From positions 1 through 64,000 of the forward strand of contig NZ_FCNW02000021.1 in assembly GCF_001544475.1 (NCBI RefSeq): a stretch of DNA of 64,000 nucleotides. Direction: 5' to 3'. Below the pieces are notes generated by a model. That model was given only the letters and a program-made list of their open reading frames with translations. It was not told where the DNA came from and did not search any database. How positions within the stretch are numbered: the stretch's first letter is position 1; every line of letters starts with the position of its first letter. The translations under genes were made by a program, and so were the position numbers. The DNA is from Caballeronia humi. Lineage in GTDB: Bacteria; Pseudomonadota; Gammaproteobacteria; Burkholderiales; Burkholderiaceae. Shown here one piece after another: positions 51,568 through 60,349 of this stretch.

Positions 51568-52494
51568 TTACGTGTCGAGATGCAGTCGTCGAATATAGGT
51601 CTCGCAGAACGCTGAAAAGCGATGCACCACTTGTCGCGGCTTCATCGTGCGCGATTGCGCGATCCCCAGCGTCGTGGCGTTGACGCTGTCCTTGAAGTGC
51701 TTAATCACGAAGTCTTCGCCATCCACGGTGCGATTCGACTTCAGCGGAAAGTTGAGGATGCTGAAGCCGAGTCCGTTAGCCACCATGCCGCGCACCACCT
51801 CCGGCTGCGACGAGCGAAATGCGGGAACCGGCCGCGTGCCCACGGCATCGAAAAGCGCGGCGAAATACTCGCGGCTATGCGGCAGATCCAGCATCACATA
51901 AGGCTCGTGAAGCAAATCGGCGAGCGATACCTTGCGCGCGCGGGCGAGCCGGTGCGTCTTCGGCAGAATCGCGTAAGGCGGTAACGAAAGCAGCGGCGTA
52001 AAGGCGATTTCCTCGGTCAGATCGAGACTGTAGGTCAGGGCGATGTCGAGCGAACCGTCGTGCAGACCGCGTAGCAAGCCGTCCTGATGCGCCTCTACGG
52101 TGCGAAACGAAATGCCCGCGTGCTCGGCCGTGAACCGGCTGATGAGACCCGGCATCAATGGCGGCGCAAGCGAGACCAGACATCCCAACGCGATGGAACC
52201 CGTCACGCCGCCGTCCATTTCCTTGGCGGCCATTTGCAATTCTTCGGCGATCTTCAGCAGATTGCGCGCTTGCCCGAGCAGGTCGCGGCCGGCTTGCGTG
52301 AGTGATAGGCCGCTCGCGTGATGTCGTATGAAGAGTTGCACGCCGAACGAGACTTCGAGGTCCGCGAGCGCTGTTGAAATCGACGGTTGCGAGATGTGCA
52401 GACGCTTGGCGGCCGCCGTGAAAGAGAGCACTTCGGCGGTCACCACGAAATAGCGCAACTGACGCAGCGAGTAGCGCAAAGGGTGGCTTTCCAT
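51568..52494 (-). CDS. LysR family regulator between the two operons
   Basis: 308 residues. The winged helix-turn-helix is LRQLRYFVVTAEVLSFTAAA, KRLHISQPSISTALADLEVS and FGVQLFIRHHASGLSLTQAG; the effector domain carries GSIALGCLVSLAPPLMPGLI and ILPKTHRLARARKVSLADLL. The ATG at 52494 has GGAG with 8-base spacing; an upstream extension to 52557 lacks one. It lies between the Rieske operon (same strand, downstream) and the flavin monooxygenase operon (divergent). It is the obvious candidate regulator of both. Confidence 0.9.
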   Translation of the reverse strand: MESHPLRYSLRQLRYFVVTAEVLSFTAAAKRLHISQPSISTALADLEVSFGVQLFIRHHASGLSLTQAGRDLLGQARNLLKIAEELQMAAKEMDGGVTGSIALGCLVSLAPPLMPGLISRFTAEHAGISFRTVEAHQDGLLRGLHDGSLDIALTYSLDLTEEIAFTPLLSLPPYAILPKTHRLARARKVSLADLLHEPYVMLDLPHSREYFAALFDAVGTRPVPAFRSSQPEVVRGMVANGLGFSILNFPLKSNRTVDGEDFVIKHFKDSVNATTLGIAQSRTMKPRQVVHRFSAFCETYIRRLHLDT

Positions 52495-52581
52495 CGGAAA
52501 CGCTCCATGTTCAGGCCTTGAATGCGCGCATTGTGACGCGCTCAAAATCGCTTGCATAGCCTAATTCGATGCAATGCATTT

Positions 52582-52603
52582 TTTAAATATGTTTTTCGGA
52601 TTC
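52582..52603. promoter_or_regulatory. Shared promoter element, copy upstream of the monooxygenase operon
   Basis: The partner of the element at 51502-51523, core TTTTCGGAT, 97 bp before the monooxygenase start and 88 bp before the LysR start on the other strand. It lies in the same plus-strand orientation as copy 1 and so points opposite ways relative to its two target genes. Confidence 0.5.
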
Positions 52604-52699
52604 TGTTTGAGGGCGTAAATTTTCCCCATGACGAACGGCCTGCGGCGACTTATCACGCTTAAGCCAATTGCTAAAAACGCCTTTCAGAAGGATATAGCC

Positions 52700-54019
52700 A
52701 TGACAGTGGAAAGAACCTCAATCGATACGCTCATCGTCGGCGCCGGCCAGGCCGGCATTGCCATGAGCGAGCACCTGAGCAAGCTCGGCGTGCCGCATCT
52801 TGTTCTGGAACGCGATCGTATAGCCGAGCGCTGGCGCACAGGGCGATGGGACTCGCTCGTCGCTAACGGCCCTGCCTGGCACGATCGATTCCCGAATCTC
52901 GAATTCGACGATGTCGACCAGGACGGGTTCGCCTCCAAGGATCAGGTGGCGGATTACTTCGTCGCGTATGCACGTAAGTTCGACGCTCCGATCCGCACTG
53001 GCGTCGAAGTGAAGAAGGTCGTGCGTAACGCGGGGCGGCAGGGTTTTACGATCGATACATCGGAAGGCACGATCGAGGCTAACCGTGTGGTCGTCGCGAC
53101 CGGGCCTTTTCAACGGCCCGTGATTCCGCCGATTGCTCCTAAAGGCGGCAATATCACGCAGATTCATTCCGCCGACTATCACAATCCCGCGCAGTTGCCC
53201 GAAGGCGGCGTGCTGGTCGTCGGCGCGGGTTCGTCGGGCGTGCAAATCGCCGATGAATTGCAGCGTGCGGGCAAGCAGGTATATCTCTCGGTGGGCGCGC
53301 ACGATCGTCCGCCGCGCGCGTATCGCGGCCGCGATTTTTGCTGGTGGCTGGGCGTGCTCGGCGAATGGGATGCAGAGGTCATGAGACCGGGCAGGGAGCA
53401 CGTCACCATCGCAGTGAGCGGGGCGCGCGGCGGCCAGACCGTGGACTTCCGGCGGCTTGCGCATCAAGGCATCACGCTCGTTGGTCTGACAAAATCATTC
53501 GATGACGGCGTCGTGACGTTCGAAGCCGATCTCGCCGAGAACATTGCGCGCGGCGACGAGAACTACCTGACGCTATTGAATGCGGCTGATGCTTATGTCG
53601 CCCGCAACGGTCTCGACCTTCCGGACGATCCAGAAGCCCGCATCATTCCCGCCGATCCGGAATGCATGACGCATCCGCTCAGCGAACTCGATCTCGCCAA
53701 AGCGGGCGTGACGTCGATCATCTGGGCAACCGGCTATGCGGTGGATTTCAACTGGCTCGATGTCGACACGTTCGACGAGAAGGGCAAGCCCAGGCATCAG
53801 CGAGGCGTGTCCAAAGAGCCCGGCATCTATTTTCTGGGCCTGCCCTGGTTGTCGCGCCGAGGCTCCGCTTTCATCTGGGGTGTCTGGCACGATGCCAGGC
53901 ATATCGCCGACCATATCGTCACGCAGCGCAAGTACCTCGAATATCGCGATGCCTCGCAGCGTCGTGCAGAGGACCGTTGCACCGAGAGCGCACCATGCGT
54001 TCACAACGTTTGCGCTTAA
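52700..54019 (+). CDS. Flavin-containing monooxygenase (NAD(P)/FAD)
   Basis: 439 residues. FAD motif LIVGAGQAGIAMSEHLSKLG, FMO-like segment ITQIHSADYHNPAQL and NADPH motif VLVVGAGSSGVQIADELQRA. AAGGA precedes the ATG at 52700. The WRTGRWDSLVANGPAWHDRF segment is shared with putative flavoprotein oxygenases near catabolic operons. It may N-oxygenate or Baeyer-Villiger-oxidise a nitrogenous compound. It is the first gene of the five-gene operon with RidA, DUF1028, M20 and NCS1. Confidence 0.88.
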   Translation: MTVERTSIDTLIVGAGQAGIAMSEHLSKLGVPHLVLERDRIAERWRTGRWDSLVANGPAWHDRFPNLEFDDVDQDGFASKDQVADYFVAYARKFDAPIRTGVEVKKVVRNAGRQGFTIDTSEGTIEANRVVVATGPFQRPVIPPIAPKGGNITQIHSADYHNPAQLPEGGVLVVGAGSSGVQIADELQRAGKQVYLSVGAHDRPPRAYRGRDFCWWLGVLGEWDAEVMRPGREHVTIAVSGARGGQTVDFRRLAHQGITLVGLTKSFDDGVVTFEADLAENIARGDENYLTLLNAADAYVARNGLDLPDDPEARIIPADPECMTHPLSELDLAKAGVTSIIWATGYAVDFNWLDVDTFDEKGKPRHQRGVSKEPGIYFLGLPWLSRRGSAFIWGVWHDARHIADHIVTQRKYLEYRDASQRRAEDRCTESAPCVHNVCA

Positions 54020-54049
54020 CTCATTTCTTTTTAGCATCGAGGTAGATCA

Positions 54050-54487
54050 ATGACCCAGCCTACGCACACCCGCATTCGCATGTTCAACACGAAGGACACG
54101 TACCCGAACCAGACGCTGGACAACGATCTTTGTCAGGCTGTGCGCGCCGGTAATACCGTGTATGTGCGCGGTCAGGTCGGTACGGATTTTGAAGGCAATC
54201 TCGTCGGTCTCGGCGATCCGCGCGCCCAGGCCGAGCAGGCGATGAAGAACCTTAAGCAACTGCTGGAGGAAGCGGGCAGCGACATGACTCATATTGTCAA
54301 GACCACGACCTACCTGACCGACCCGCGTTATCGCGAGCCGGTGTATCAGGAAGTCGGCAAGTGGCTCAAGGGCGTGTTTCCGATTTCGACCGGCCTTGTC
54401 GTGGGCGCTTTGGGACAACCGCAATGGTTGATGGAGATCGATGTGATCGCAGTCATCCCGGATGGCTGGACGTCGCCTCAGGCCTAA
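54050..54487 (+). CDS. RidA-family enamine/imine deaminase
   Basis: 145 residues of the YjgF/RidA fold: NTVYVRGQVGTDFEGNLVGL, QAEQAMKNLKQLLEEAGSDM, VKTTTYLTDPRYREPVYQEV and a final GQPQWLMEIDVIAVI. RidA subunits trimerise and hydrolyse reactive 2-aminoacrylate or other imines; catabolic-operon members often have a dedicated imine substrate. It follows the flavin monooxygenase by 30 bp, which suits removal of an imine or enamine produced by that enzyme. Confidence 0.9.
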   Translation: MTQPTHTRIRMFNTKDTYPNQTLDNDLCQAVRAGNTVYVRGQVGTDFEGNLVGLGDPRAQAEQAMKNLKQLLEEAGSDMTHIVKTTTYLTDPRYREPVYQEVGKWLKGVFPISTGLVVGALGQPQWLMEIDVIAVIPDGWTSPQA

Positions 54488-54497
54488 GGAGCAGCGC

Positions 54498-55175
54498 ATG
54501 ACATTCTCCATCATCGGACGTTGTCAGGAATCCGGGCAGCTTGGAATCGCGATCAGTTCATCGAGTATCGCCGTGGGCGCACGATGCCCGTGGGTGCGTG
54601 CGGGTGTTGGGGCGGTGGCGACGCAGAACGTTACGCTGCCTGCGCTCGGTCCGCAGATTCTCGACCTGCTCGAAACGAAGCAGTTCGATCCGCAATCGGC
54701 GCTGGACCATGCGCTCGGTGCGAACGACTATAGCGAATATCGTCAGGTGACGGTCATCGATACGAATGGACGCACCGCATTCTTCAGCGGCAAGGAAGCG
54801 CTTGGGATCTACACCGCTGTGGCGGGAGAGCAGTGCGTCGCAGCGGGCAACATGCTGGCGGGGACTCACGTCATCGAAGCGATGGTTCCGGCCTTTCAGA
54901 ATACGCAAGGCTCGCTTGCCGACCGGCTGCTCGCGGCCATGCACGCCGCAATGACGGCCGGTGGCGAAGCGGGGCCGGTGCATTCGGCGGCGCTGAAGAT
55001 TGCGGGCGACCCTATCTGGCCGATCGTCGATCTGCGGGTCGACTGGGCCGACGATGACCCCATCGGTCAGCTTGATAGCCTCTGGCAAGCGTATCGTCCG
55101 CAGATGCAGGACTACGTGACCCGCGCTTTGAATCCGACAGCCGCGCCCAGCTATGGAGTGCCCGGCAATGAATGA
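54498..55175 (+). CDS. DUF1028 (Ntn-hydrolase-like) protein
   Basis: 225 residues starting MTFSIIGRCQESGQLGIAIS. The family has the alpha-beta-beta-alpha Ntn-hydrolase fold and conserved RCPWVRAGVGAVATQNVTLP followed by GPQILDLLE. DUF1028 genes are recurrently next to RidA genes, but their reaction is not established. GGAG precedes the ATG at 54498. It is 10 bp after ridA and overlaps the M20 gene by 8 bases. Confidence 0.85.
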   Translation: MTFSIIGRCQESGQLGIAISSSSIAVGARCPWVRAGVGAVATQNVTLPALGPQILDLLETKQFDPQSALDHALGANDYSEYRQVTVIDTNGRTAFFSGKEALGIYTAVAGEQCVAAGNMLAGTHVIEAMVPAFQNTQGSLADRLLAAMHAAMTAGGEAGPVHSAALKIAGDPIWPIVDLRVDWADDDPIGQLDSLWQAYRPQMQDYVTRALNPTAAPSYGVPGNE

Positions 55176-56331
55176 GATGTCGAGCCGCGATCTGCTCGAA
55201 CGGCTGATCGGCTTCGCGACAGTCAGCCGGCATTCGAACCTCGAACTGATCGATTTCATTCGGCAATATCTGGCTGACCTTGGCGTCGAGAGCGAGCTGT
55301 TTTACAACGTTGAGCGCACGAAGGCCAATCTGTTCGCGACCATCGGTCCCAGTGACCGAAGCGGTATCGTGCTTTCAGGCCACACCGATGTGGTCCCTGT
55401 CGATGGACAGGATTGGACCTTTGATCCGTTCACGCTCACCGAGAAAGACGGGCGGCTATACGGCCGCGGCACGGCGGACATGAAGGGCTTCATCGCTTCG
55501 GTGCTGGCGGCGGTACCACGCTTTATCGAGCGATCGCTGAGGCTGCCGGTGCATCTCGCCTTCTCGTATGACGAGGAAGTCGGATGCCTCGGTGTGCGGC
55601 CGATGCTGGCCGAGCTTGAAAAGCGTCGGTTGAAGCCCGTCTTGTGCCTGATCGGCGAGCCGACCGAACTCAAACCGGTGCTAGGTCACAAGGGCAAGCT
55701 GGCGATGCGATGCCATGTCAAAGGCGCCGCGTGCCACTCCGCTTACGCGCCTTATGGTGTCAACGCGATCCAGTATGCAGCGCGACTGATCAACCGACTG
55801 GAGGAGATCGGCGAGCAGTTGGCGCGGCCTGCATATCACGATGAGCGTTTCGATCCGCCGTTCTCGACCGTGCAGACTGGCGTGATAGAAGGAGGGCGAG
55901 CGCTCAACATCGTGCCCGCGGAATGCCAGTTCGATTTCGAGGTGCGCGCGCTTCCGGGCTTCGATGCGAATCGGGTGACCGACGAACTACAGACCTTCGC
56001 CGAAGTCGAGTTGCTGCCAAAGATGCGTGCGGTGAAGTCCGATGCCGGCATACGCCTGCAAGCGCTCAGCGCATATCCGGGATTGGCCACGCCGCCCGAC
56101 AGCGAAGCCGCACGTTTGCTCGCGTTACTCGCTGGCTCCGCGGAGTTCGGTACGGTCGCCTTTGGTACCGAGGGCGGACTCTTCGATCAGGCCGGCATTC
56201 CCACGGTGGTGTGCGGACCCGGAAGCATGGACCAGGGGCACAAGCCGGACGAATTCGTCACCATCGAGCAGTTGAACAACTGCGATGCCCTGCTGGCTCG
56301 CCTCGCCGATTACCTCTCCAAGCCGTCCTGA
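55168..56331 (+). CDS. M20-family amidohydrolase (ArgE/acetylornithine-deacetylase-like)
   Basis: 387 residues. Zinc ligands and base are seen in SGHTDVVPVDGQDW (His and Asp), GTADMKGFIAS (bridging Asp), SYDEEVGCLG (Glu-Glu base and ligand), IGEPTELKPVLG and the last His in MDQGHKPDEF. ArgE-like M20 enzymes remove acyl groups from N-acyl amino acids. The ATG at 55168 (GGAG, 8 bases) is preferred over 55153 and 55174. There are no arginine-biosynthesis neighbours, so the substrate is a catabolic amide made in this operon. Confidence 0.88.
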   Translation: MNEMSSRDLLERLIGFATVSRHSNLELIDFIRQYLADLGVESELFYNVERTKANLFATIGPSDRSGIVLSGHTDVVPVDGQDWTFDPFTLTEKDGRLYGRGTADMKGFIASVLAAVPRFIERSLRLPVHLAFSYDEEVGCLGVRPMLAELEKRRLKPVLCLIGEPTELKPVLGHKGKLAMRCHVKGAACHSAYAPYGVNAIQYAARLINRLEEIGEQLARPAYHDERFDPPFSTVQTGVIEGGRALNIVPAECQFDFEVRALPGFDANRVTDELQTFAEVELLPKMRAVKSDAGIRLQALSAYPGLATPPDSEAARLLALLAGSAEFGTVAFGTEGGLFDQAGIPTVVCGPGSMDQGHKPDEFVTIEQLNNCDALLARLADYLSKPS

Positions 56332-56424
56332 AAGACGCCGCGTAGGAGCATCTACCTTTGATTGCCCCAAGTACGGCCCGACCGTACAACGAGCGCGCTC
56401 GTCCGCGCAAAACAGGAGACGAAG

Positions 56425-57846
56425 TTGAATACTCAAGAACGCAATGCTTCACCGTTGATCGAGAAGCACACCATCGGCTATGTGCCACCTGAAGATCGTC
56501 ATGGAAAGGTGCGCGATCTGTTCACGCTGTGGTTCGGCGGGAATATTGCGCCATTGCCGATCGTGACCGGCGCGCTCGGCGTCCAGATCTTCCATTTGAA
56601 TCTGGTGTGGGGAATCGTGGCGATCATCGTGGGTCAGGTTGTCGGTGGCGTGCTGATGGCCTTGCATTCGGCGCAGGGACCGCAGATGGGCATCCCGCAG
56701 ATGATCCAGAGCCGCGCGCAGTTCGGCTCATGGGGCGCACTGCTCGTCACCGTGATCGCGGGCGTGATGTATGTCGGCTTCTTTGCTTCGAATATCGTGC
56801 TTGCCGGGAAGTCGCTTCACGGCATCGAAAACTCCGTATCGGTGCCGGTGGGTATCGTGATCGGCGCGGTGGGATCGGGGCTGATCGGGATTATCGGATA
56901 CCGGTTCATTCATATTCTGAACCGCGTCGGAACCTGGGTGCTTGGGATCGGCATCTGCATCGGTTTCGGCTACATCCTCACGCATATCGCAACGGACGAC
57001 TTCTTCACGCGCGGCGGCTTCAACTTCGCCGGCTGGCTCGCGACCGTCTCGCTGTCCGCACTCTGGCAGATTGCTTTCGCGCCCTACGTCTCCGATTATT
57101 CGCGTTACCTGCCAGCCAGCGTGCGCGTCGCATCGACGTTCTGGGCGACCTATCTTGGCTGCACAATCGGCTCGACGCTCGCGTTCGTCTTCGGCGCGGT
57201 CGCGGTGCTCGCGGTCCCGCCGGGCGCTGACGCAATGGACGCCGTCAAGCTGGCGACCGGTCCGCTCGGGCTGCCGATGCTCGTGCTTTTCCTGCTGAGC
57301 GTGATCAGCCATAACGCGTTGAATCTGTACGGCGCGGTGCTCGCGGTCATCACGTCGCTGCAAACCTTCGCTTATCGCTGGATTCCGACGGCCAAGGCGC
57401 GAGCAGTGCTCTCCGTCGTCATTCTGATGGCGTGTTGCTACGGAGCGATCGGCGCTTCGACGAATTTCGTCGGCAACCTGGTCGATCTCGTGCTCGCTTT
57501 GCTCGTCGTGCTCGTGCCGTGGACGGCCATCAACCTGATCGACTTTTATGTGATCCACAAAGGGAAATACGACATCCAGTCGATTTTCAAAGTGGACGGC
57601 GGCATCTACGGCCGCTTCAATCCACAAGCGCTGATGGCTTACGCGATCGGTATCGCCGTGCAGATTCCGTTCATGAACACGCCGATGTATGCGGGTCCCG
57701 TGCCCAAGTATCTCGACGGCGCCGATCTCTCCTGGGTCATCGGGCTGCTGCTCACGTCACCGCTGTACTACTGGCTCGCGTCGCGCGATACCGTTTATCG
57801 GCGCAGGCAACGGAATGCCGCTGTCGCGCCGAACGCGGCCCGCTAA
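56425..57846 (+). CDS. NCS1-family (cytosine/purine/hydantoin-type) permease
   Basis: 473 residues starting at TTG 56425, with AGGAG 7 bases upstream. About twelve helices; the family motif IGYVPPEDRHGKVRDLFTLW FGGNIAPLPI opens the transport domain, and QGPQMGIPQMIQSRAQFGSW is the classic NCS1 loop. SRYLPASVRVASTFWATYLG continues the domain. Substrates of NCS1 are nucleobases, hydantoins, allantoin and thiamine; here it suggests a second, small cyclic or uncharged nitrogen substrate in addition to the ABC-imported one. Confidence 0.9.
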   Translation: MNTQERNASPLIEKHTIGYVPPEDRHGKVRDLFTLWFGGNIAPLPIVTGALGVQIFHLNLVWGIVAIIVGQVVGGVLMALHSAQGPQMGIPQMIQSRAQFGSWGALLVTVIAGVMYVGFFASNIVLAGKSLHGIENSVSVPVGIVIGAVGSGLIGIIGYRFIHILNRVGTWVLGIGICIGFGYILTHIATDDFFTRGGFNFAGWLATVSLSALWQIAFAPYVSDYSRYLPASVRVASTFWATYLGCTIGSTLAFVFGAVAVLAVPPGADAMDAVKLATGPLGLPMLVLFLLSVISHNALNLYGAVLAVITSLQTFAYRWIPTAKARAVLSVVILMACCYGAIGASTNFVGNLVDLVLALLVVLVPWTAINLIDFYVIHKGKYDIQSIFKVDGGIYGRFNPQALMAYAIGIAVQIPFMNTPMYAGPVPKYLDGADLSWVIGLLLTSPLYYWLASRDTVYRRRQRNAAVAPNAAR

Positions 57847-57851
57847 TCGCG

Positions 57852-58130
57852 TCAGCGAATCGACGAAGGGTGGCGCGCAAGCGGCGTCACCTGCATCGTC
57901 ATATAAGGAAAGAGCGGAAGGCCGGACAGCAGCGTATGCAGCTCGTCATGCGAATCGACATCGAACACGCTGTAGTTCGCATACTCGCCGACCACACGAT
58001 GCAATTGCTGCCACTTGCCTTGCCGCTGCAGGTCTTGCGAATAGGCCTTCTCGCGCGCCTTGATTTCCTCCGCGATGGGCGCGGGCATGTCATGCGGCAA
58101 ATGAACATCCATTCTCACCAGATAAAGCAT
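57852..58130 (-). CDS. catC: Muconolactone delta-isomerase
   Basis: 92 residues, family-standard length: MLYLVRMDVHLPHDMPAPIA, REKAYSQDLQRQGKWQQLHR, ANYSVFDVDSHDELHTLLSG, PLFPYMTMQVTPLARHPS. It isomerises muconolactone to beta-ketoadipate enol-lactone. It follows catB by 34 bp. GAGGAG precedes the ATG. Confidence 0.95.
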   Translation of the reverse strand: MLYLVRMDVHLPHDMPAPIAEEIKAREKAYSQDLQRQGKWQQLHRVVGEYANYSVFDVDSHDELHTLLSGLPLFPYMTMQVTPLARHPSSIR

Positions 58131-58164
58131 GTTGTCTCCTCGAAATAATCGTTAAAGCTGGATA

Positions 58165-59295
58165 TCAAACCGATGCCTTGTCGCGGCGATAGAACGCGAG
58201 CTTGTCTTCATCGATGGCGAGCCCAAGGCCCGCGCCGCTCGGCAGGTGCAGATCGAAGTCGCGATATTGCGGACGCGCCGTGACGATGTCATCTTTAAGC
58301 AATAGCGGCCCGAACAGCTCCGTGCCCCAAGCGAGTTGCGGCAACGCGCTAAAGCCATGCGCCGAAGCGATCGAGCCGATGCTCCCTTCGAGCATCGTGC
58401 CGCCATACAGCGCGACGCCCGCTGCATCGGCGACGGCGGCCGTGCGCAACATCCCGTAGATCCCGCCCGACTTCGCGATCTTCAGCGCGAAGACATCGGC
58501 ACATGCGCCGCGCACGAGTTCGATCGCATCTTCGGGCCCCGTGACGGCTTCGTCGGCCATGATCGGCACGACAAAGCGCGCGGCGAGCCGCGCCAGCGCG
58601 CCGCGTTGCTCGCGCGGCGTCGGCTGCTCGATCAGGTCGATGCCTGCCGCTTCGAGTGCGGCGATGCCGGTCGCGGCATCCGCTTCGTTCCACGCCTGGT
58701 TGACGTCCACGGTCACCTTCGCGCGATCCCCGAGCGCGCGCTTGATCGCGGACACGTGCGCCACGTCGTCGCGCACGCTGCGACGCCCGATCTTGAGCTT
58801 GAACGTGTTGTGCCGACGTTCGGCGAGCAGCATCTCCGCTTCTTCGATGTCGCGCTGCGTGTCGCCGCTCGCGAGCGTCCAGAGAACCGGCAGCGTCTTG
58901 CGCACCGATCCCCCGAGCAGCGTCGCGACTGAAACACCGAGGCGCTTGCCCTGTGCATCGAGCAACGCCGTTTCGAGCGCGCTCTTGGCGAAGCGATTGC
59001 CGCGCGCGATCTTGTTCAGCTTCGCCATCGCGGCGTTGATGTTCGTGGCATCGAGACCGGCGAGCGCGGGCGCAAGGTAGGTATCGATGGTCAGCTTGAT
59101 GCCTTCGGGGCTTTCCTCGCCGTAAGACAGGCCGCCAATCGTGGTGGCTTCGCCAATCCCTTCGATGCCATCGCTTGAACGAAGGCGGACGATGACGAGA
59201 GTTTGTTGCTGCATCGTCGCCATGGCTAGCTGATGCGCGCGAATGGTCGGGAGGTCAACCAGAATCGCTTCGACGGAGGTGATTTGGGCGTTCAT
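58165..59295 (-). CDS. catB: Muconate cycloisomerase
   Basis: 376 residues of the enolase superfamily. The KxK motif is in HNTFKLKIGRRSVRDD, metal ligands in VDVNQAWNEADA, LIEQPTPRE and PIMADEAVTGPEDA; TTIGGLSYGEESPEGIKLTI is the N-terminal capping domain that favours cis,cis-muconate. It lactonises muconate to muconolactone. A perfect CatR/BenM-type site lies 83 bp upstream. Linked to catC downstream. Confidence 0.95.
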   Translation of the reverse strand: MNAQITSVEAILVDLPTIRAHQLAMATMQQQTLVIVRLRSSDGIEGIGEATTIGGLSYGEESPEGIKLTIDTYLAPALAGLDATNINAAMAKLNKIARGNRFAKSALETALLDAQGKRLGVSVATLLGGSVRKTLPVLWTLASGDTQRDIEEAEMLLAERRHNTFKLKIGRRSVRDDVAHVSAIKRALGDRAKVTVDVNQAWNEADAATGIAALEAAGIDLIEQPTPREQRGALARLAARFVVPIMADEAVTGPEDAIELVRGACADVFALKIAKSGGIYGMLRTAAVADAAGVALYGGTMLEGSIGSIASAHGFSALPQLAWGTELFGPLLLKDDIVTARPQYRDFDLHLPSGAGLGLAIDEDKLAFYRRDKASV

Positions 59296-59377
59296 ACCTT
59301 AAAGGGCGGAGTGGTGGGGTTGCTGAAGTATTGCGCGCCCAATAAACCCTTGTCCAAGACCGATAACGTCTAGTGCC

Positions 59378-59392
59378 ATACTCCGGGGGTAT
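59378..59392. promoter_or_regulatory. CatR/BenM-type operator upstream of catB
   Basis: ATACTCCGGGGGTAT fits the BenM/CatM consensus ATAC-N7-GTAT exactly. It lies between the catB start and the catR stop, 83 bp from catB, the normal activation position for this LysR subgroup. Confidence 0.75.
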
Positions 59393-59403
59393 ATCCGGCG
59401 TGA

Positions 59404-60324
59404 TCAGCCCCGGTCGGTGCGGGGCACATAGGCGATGTTTTCCTCGTCGTACAGCCGATAGATGAGTTCGAGCATCTCCCGAATGTCGCGCGATTCGTCG
59501 AGCATGCGCATGCTCATGATGATCGGCGAGACGAGCGTCGGGTCGTCCAGCTCCTTATAGCTCACGTCGTCGCGCTTCAGGCCGTACACGCTGCTCGGAA
59601 CAATCGAGATGCCTTCTCCCGCTGCCACGAGACCCAGCGCAATCTGCAATTCACGGACTTCATATATCTTGCGCGGCTCGAGCGCGCGGTCCTTGAACGC
59701 CGCAAGCACCTGGTCCGCATAGCTGGGCCGCGGTGCCTTAGGGAAAACGATAAGCGTCTCGTTAAGCAGATCGCGAAGCGCGAGGATGGGTTTCGCAAGC
59801 GAAAGCGGATGGCCCTCCGGAAGCGCGACGATCATCTTCTCCTCGCGAAGAATCACGCGGCGGATGTTCGCGTCCTCATGCCGGATACGGCCAAATCCTA
59901 CGTCGATACGACCATCCTTTAGCGCCCTGATCTGATCCATCGTCGACATTTCGTGGAGGCTCAACTCGACGGTAGTGTTCTCGTCGCGGAAGCGCCGGAT
60001 GATTTTCGGCAGCATCCCGTAAAGCGTCGAACCGACGAAACCGACTGAAAGACTGCGCTCGATGGTGCCCACGCGCCTCGTCATCGATTCAAGCTCGGCT
60101 GTCTGCGCGAGCAGCTGCGCGGCATGGGAATAGAAGAACTTGCCCGTCTCCGTGAGCTTCAGCGGGCGCGAACTGCGCTCCAGTAGCTGAACGCCGAGGG
60201 TCTCTTCCAGTTGTTGTATCTGACGGCTCAGAGGAGGCTGTGCGATGTGCAGCCGCTGGGCTGCGCGCGTGAAATTGCGTTCCTCGGCTACAGCTACGAA
60301 ATAGCGCAGATGCCGCAACTCCAT
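59404..60324 (-). CDS. catR: LysR regulator of cat and ben genes
   Basis: 306 residues. The helix-turn-helix is MELRHLRYFVAVAEERNFTR, AAQRLHIAQPPLSRQIQQLE, ETLGVQLLERSSRPLKLTET, exactly as in CatR/BenM/CatM, which use cis,cis-muconate (BenM also benzoate) as inducer. Strong AGGAGG precedes the ATG. It sits between catB and the divergent catA, with candidate sites on both flanks, so it can control catBC and catA-ben. Confidence 0.92.
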   Translation of the reverse strand: MELRHLRYFVAVAEERNFTRAAQRLHIAQPPLSRQIQQLEETLGVQLLERSSRPLKLTETGKFFYSHAAQLLAQTAELESMTRRVGTIERSLSVGFVGSTLYGMLPKIIRRFRDENTTVELSLHEMSTMDQIRALKDGRIDVGFGRIRHEDANIRRVILREEKMIVALPEGHPLSLAKPILALRDLLNETLIVFPKAPRPSYADQVLAAFKDRALEPRKIYEVRELQIALGLVAAGEGISIVPSSVYGLKRDDVSYKELDDPTLVSPIIMSMRMLDESRDIREMLELIYRLYDEENIAYVPRTDRG

Positions 60325-60349
60325 CTCGATACCTCCTGGATATGGCCCG

